Of a stretch of 64,000 nt of DNA, positions 63,651-64,000 are shown piece after piece; positions within the stretch are counted from its first letter, which is position 1; every line of letters starts with the position of its first letter. Source of the DNA: Novosphingobium sp. PhB57. GTDB taxonomy: Bacteria; Pseudomonadota; Alphaproteobacteria; Sphingomonadales; Sphingomonadaceae. Location of the stretch: assembly GCF_004342985.1 (NCBI RefSeq), contig NZ_SMBO01000002.1, forward strand, positions 558,001 to 622,000, in the 5' to 3' direction. The notes beneath the pieces are model-generated. The model was not told the DNA's origin. It saw only the letters and a program-made list of their open reading frames with translations, and did no database searches. The translations under genes and the position numbers were made by a program.

Positions 63651-64000
63651 ATGGAAAACGTTGAAAATCAGGGGCCGTCCGAAGGTTTGGCCAATGCTGC
63701 GGCCGGAAGTTCTTCGTCCACGGTCGGTGCGACCTTGCGCCGGGCGCGTGAAGCTGCGGGGCTGAGCCTCGCGCAGATCGCCGTCCAGACGAGAATTGCC
63801 GAGCGCCATCTCTCCGCCATCGAGGAAGACCGGCTGGGTGACCTCGCCGCGCGCACGTATGCGGTGGGCTTCTCGCGGACTTATGCCCGGGCATTGGGGC
63901 TGGACGAAAAGGCGATCGCCGAACAAGTGCGCCGCCAGCTCGATGCCGAGGGTGCGCGCGAACCGGTGGTGGTCCCGCATTTCGAGCCCGGCGATCCCGC
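63651..64000 (+). CDS. RodZ-like helix-turn-helix protein, N-terminal part (partial)
   Basis: The first 116 residues are present; the gene runs off the window. It starts MENVENQGPSEG, with an HTH_25 domain at about 24-90: VGATLRRAREAAGLSLAQIA, RIAERHLSAIEEDRLGDLA and YAVGFSRTYARALGLDEKAI. This is typical of RodZ-like or helix-turn-helix cytoskeletal proteins in sphingomonads; the membrane part is not visible. GGGAG lies six bases upstream of the ATG. Confidence 0.85.
   Translation, partial: MENVENQGPSEGLANAAAGSSSSTVGATLRRAREAAGLSLAQIAVQTRIAERHLSAIEEDRLGDLAARTYAVGFSRTYARALGLDEKAIAEQVRRQLDAEGAREPVVVPHFEPGDP

Overview
The window is a contiguous, GC-rich (roughly 65%) chromosomal segment made almost entirely of tightly packed housekeeping genes. 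The gene set points to an alphaproteobacterium of the order Sphingomonadales, most likely a Novosphingobium-type organism. It includes an RcdA (DUF1465) adaptor, PhaC/phasin/PhaZ, the nitrogen-PTS enzyme PtsP, InfB with the alphaproteobacterial N-terminus, an unusual IF-1-like protein, several small DUF465 proteins and many GTG/TTG starts. The genus is an inference from gene content and style, not a database result. I see no IS element, prophage, CRISPR array, rRNA operon or origin.

Layout. 0-12 kb: a translation/RNA block on the + strand (YlxR-like, infB, rbfA, truB, rpsO, pnp), interrupted by a DUF1697 gene, an RcnB-like gene, a DUF1963 gene, thymidine kinase and an M50 protease. 12-18 kb: a diguanylate cyclase, tRNA-Cys, an RNase II-family nuclease, mobA, an orphan winged-helix regulator and an AlaC-type aminotransferase. 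18-22.6 kb: PHA synthase, a phasin and clpS. 22.7-31 kb: lptF-lptG, a fatty acid desaturase, an acetyltransferase, lipB with a small lipoprotein, and a phospholipid methyltransferase-like gene. 31-38 kb: a minus-strand group with molybdenum-hydroxylase accessory functions (2Fe-2S subunit, XdhC, MobA-like transferase) plus a TonB receptor, FAH-family hydrolase, ArsC-like protein and TetR regulator, but no catalytic molybdopterin subunit. 38-50 kb: an L,D-transpeptidase, PhaZ depolymerase, an ABC exporter, an M13 peptidase, uppP-ppk2, rpmG, lolA, a probable small RNA, xthA and ribA. 50-57 kb: a secreted beta-helix protein, a three-gene SPFH/ribbon-helix-helix/membrane operon with its own operator, a DUF465 gene, terC, rluE, the IF-1-like gene and a cold-shock gene. 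57-64 kb: nadA, a membrane protein, an MBL hydrolase, rcdA, two more DUF465 genes, ptsP and the start of a RodZ-like gene.

How the genes work together. The clearest functional themes are carbon storage and outer-membrane biogenesis. PHA synthase, phasin and PHA depolymerase lie about 18 kb apart, but phasin and depolymerase share a TGC-rich motif in their upstream regions that looks like a PhaR box. LptFG, LolA, UppP, LipB and the L,D-transpeptidase serve the envelope. The phasin gene carries a strong internal start that would give two isoforms. The SPFH operon encodes a DNA-binding protein, and two half-sites one helical turn apart overlap the operon's -10 element, which suggests autoregulation. 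I regard these two as the best leads. The rest of the window looks like ordinary core genome.
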